Positions 12,832 to 13,677 of a DNA stretch of 13,677 bases are shown here, one piece after another; within the stretch, counting starts at the first letter, position 1; every line of letters starts with the position of its first letter. Source of the stretch: Bacillota bacterium (GTDB lineage: Bacteria; Bacillota; Clostridia; Christensenellales; Aristaeellaceae). The stretch covers positions 1 to 13,677 of the forward strand of contig JAEWSC010000022.1 in NCBI GenBank assembly GCA_023398575.1, in the 5' to 3' direction. Below the pieces are notes generated by a model. That model did no database searches, was not told the origin of the DNA, and was given only the letters and a program-made list of their open reading frames with translations. Made by a program: the position numbers and the translations under genes.

Positions 12832-13494
12832 TTAATCCCTCTTTTCTAGAAAGGCGATCGTATCGATACCAGGCAGCCCGCGCAACTTGGCAAGCATGTC
12901 TTCATCCGGGCGGCTGTCCACTTCCAGCACCATTACCGCTTCCGCTCCTGCTTTTTTGCGAAATACGCGCATGGTAGCAATATTTAAGCCATCTTCTGCG
13001 ATCAAGCTGCTAACGCGGGCGATGACACCAGGTGCATCGCGGTGTTGAATCACGATGGTATTTTCAGTTCCGGAGAAACCAACCTCCAGTCCGTTCATGG
13101 ACTGAATGCGTATGCTGCCTCCGCCGACAGAAGCGGCCTGTATGCTGATGCTGCGGCCGTCTGCGGCCCTGGCATCAATCACGATGGTATTGGGATGCAC
13201 GTTTCTTAAATTGACGCTGGAAAAGCGCAGAACAAGCCCTGCCTCCCGTGCCAAGGCCAGGCTATCCCGAAGGCGCGGATCATCCACATCAAAATCCATC
13301 AATCCGCCGGCAACAGCCCGGTCTGTGCCATGGCCTTCATATGTTTTCGCAAACGATCCATGAAAGCCAATATCTGCCGTAACAGGTTGATCACCAAGCA
13401 ACTTTCTGACTACGCGGCCAATCCGGGCTGCTCCTGCCGTATGGGAGCTCGAAGGACCGATCATAACCGGTCCGATGACATCAAACAGATGCAT
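12832..13494 (-). CDS. sdaAB: L-serine dehydratase, iron-sulfur-dependent, beta subunit
   Basis: A 220-residue partner of SdaAA. The frame is open to 13548, but the ATG at 13494 is chosen: it has TTGGAGG about seven bases upstream, starts downstream of the predicted promoter, and gives the family's usual opening MHLFDVIGPVMIGPSSSHTAG. The serine-dehydratase beta domain (about 1-140) shows GPSSSHTAG (13-21), GSFAKTYEGHGTD (46-58) and ASVGGGSI (121-128). A C-terminal ACT domain (about 146-218, TIVIQHRDAPGVIARVSSLI) is the usual small-molecule binding module and probably senses L-serine. It is the first gene of the sda operon; sdaAA follows after 3 nt. Confidence 0.95.
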   Translation of the reverse strand: MHLFDVIGPVMIGPSSSHTAGAARIGRVVRKLLGDQPVTADIGFHGSFAKTYEGHGTDRAVAGGLMDFDVDDPRLRDSLALAREAGLVLRFSSVNLRNVHPNTIVIDARAADGRSISIQAASVGGGSIRIQSMNGLEVGFSGTENTIVIQHRDAPGVIARVSSLIAEDGLNIATMRVFRKKAGAEAVMVLEVDSRPDEDMLAKLRGLPGIDTIAFLEKRD

Positions 13495-13527
13495 TGCTAT
13501 CCTCCAAATATCAGGTTGTCCAAAATG

Positions 13528-13555
13528 AGTATAACCAATCGAATGCAATTGTCAA
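13528..13555 (-). promoter_or_regulatory. Sigma-A type promoter for sdaAB-sdaAA
   Basis: On the minus strand TTGACA (13550-13555) is followed after 16 bases by TATACT (13528-13533). Transcription would start near 13521, about 27 nt before the sdaAB ATG, leaving a short leader with the GGAGG site and no room for a riboswitch. This also supports the shorter sdaAB start, because the longer one would begin within the promoter. Confidence 0.8.
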
Positions 13556-13677
13556 TCAAATGGTTTTGTTCATAAAGTCATCAATATATCTACCGATATG
13601 TACATGGAGATTGAGTACAAATATGTCTGCTCATTCAAAAAGTGCTGGGCAAATAAATCGACATCATGTACAATAGT

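Noticed and set aside
13495..13548. Longer sdaAB starting at 13548
   Set aside because: It would start within the TTGACA/TATACT promoter and adds residues absent from the family's usual MHLFDVIGPVMIGPSSSH opening.
13494..13676. A 60-codon plus-strand frame at the right edge
   Set aside because: It runs through the sda promoter in reverse, has no good ribosome binding site, is cut by the window edge and resembles no family I know.
1..13677. Mobile element, CRISPR array, toxin-antitoxin or phage-defence module
   Set aside because: No transposase, integrase, terminal inverted repeats, spaced direct repeats or defence-type genes were seen; the ordered metabolic operons look like stable chromosome.

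Overview
The window looks like a chromosomal segment from a Bacillota (Firmicutes), probably an anaerobic member of the Clostridia. The evidence is the Gram-positive AmiE/AmiF-like form of the OppD and OppF proteins, strong AGGAGG-type ribosome binding sites, the split two-gene iron-sulfur L-serine dehydratase, a short PerR coupled to rubrerythrin, and roughly mid-range GC. I cannot place the family or genus. No rRNA, tRNA, CRISPR array, insertion sequence or phage gene is visible, and gene density is high.

Left part (1-1243, + strand): the 3' end of a DppA-type M55 D-aminopeptidase gene is followed 18 nt later by a GNAT acetyltransferase that closely resembles the enterococcal aminoglycoside 6'-N-acetyltransferase AAC(6')-Ii. 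A strong palindromic terminator separates this pair from the convergent operon. Middle part (1266-9420, - strand): a peptidase C26 (gamma-glutamyl hydrolase-like) gene, then a clear sigma-A promoter, then oppA-oppB-oppC-oppD-oppF-metY. Junctions from oppB onward are a 1-nt overlap, 17 nt, an 11-nt overlap and 23 nt, so a five-component oligopeptide importer and an O-acetylhomoserine sulfhydrylase share one transcript. A hairpin sits between oppA and oppB. Divergent from the C26 gene is a DmpA-type P1 (S58) aminopeptidase (9578-10624, + strand).

Right part (10641-13677): perR-rbr (+ strand), with a near-consensus promoter and a perfect 19-bp Fur-family palindrome just ahead of perR. Convergent to it is sdaAB-sdaAA (- strand, L-serine to pyruvate and ammonia) with its own near-consensus promoter. 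An 83-codon unrecognised ORF lies downstream of sdaAA and reaches the end of rbr; this stretch also carries a striking 18-bp stem-loop and a possible terminator for rbr. The last ~120 bases (13556-13677) show no supported feature.

Taken together, the left and middle parts look like a peptide-scavenging island: import by Opp, processing by three unrelated peptidases (M55, C26 and P1/S58, two of which belong to families acting on D-residues and one on gamma-glutamyl bonds), and sulfur amino acid synthesis by MetY. The right part pairs amino acid fermentation by an oxygen-labile Fe-S enzyme with peroxide defence. The functional link between the genes is inference from gene order. I found no gene cluster that I can call a wholly new system; the least explained piece is the 11703-11954 ORF and its hairpin.
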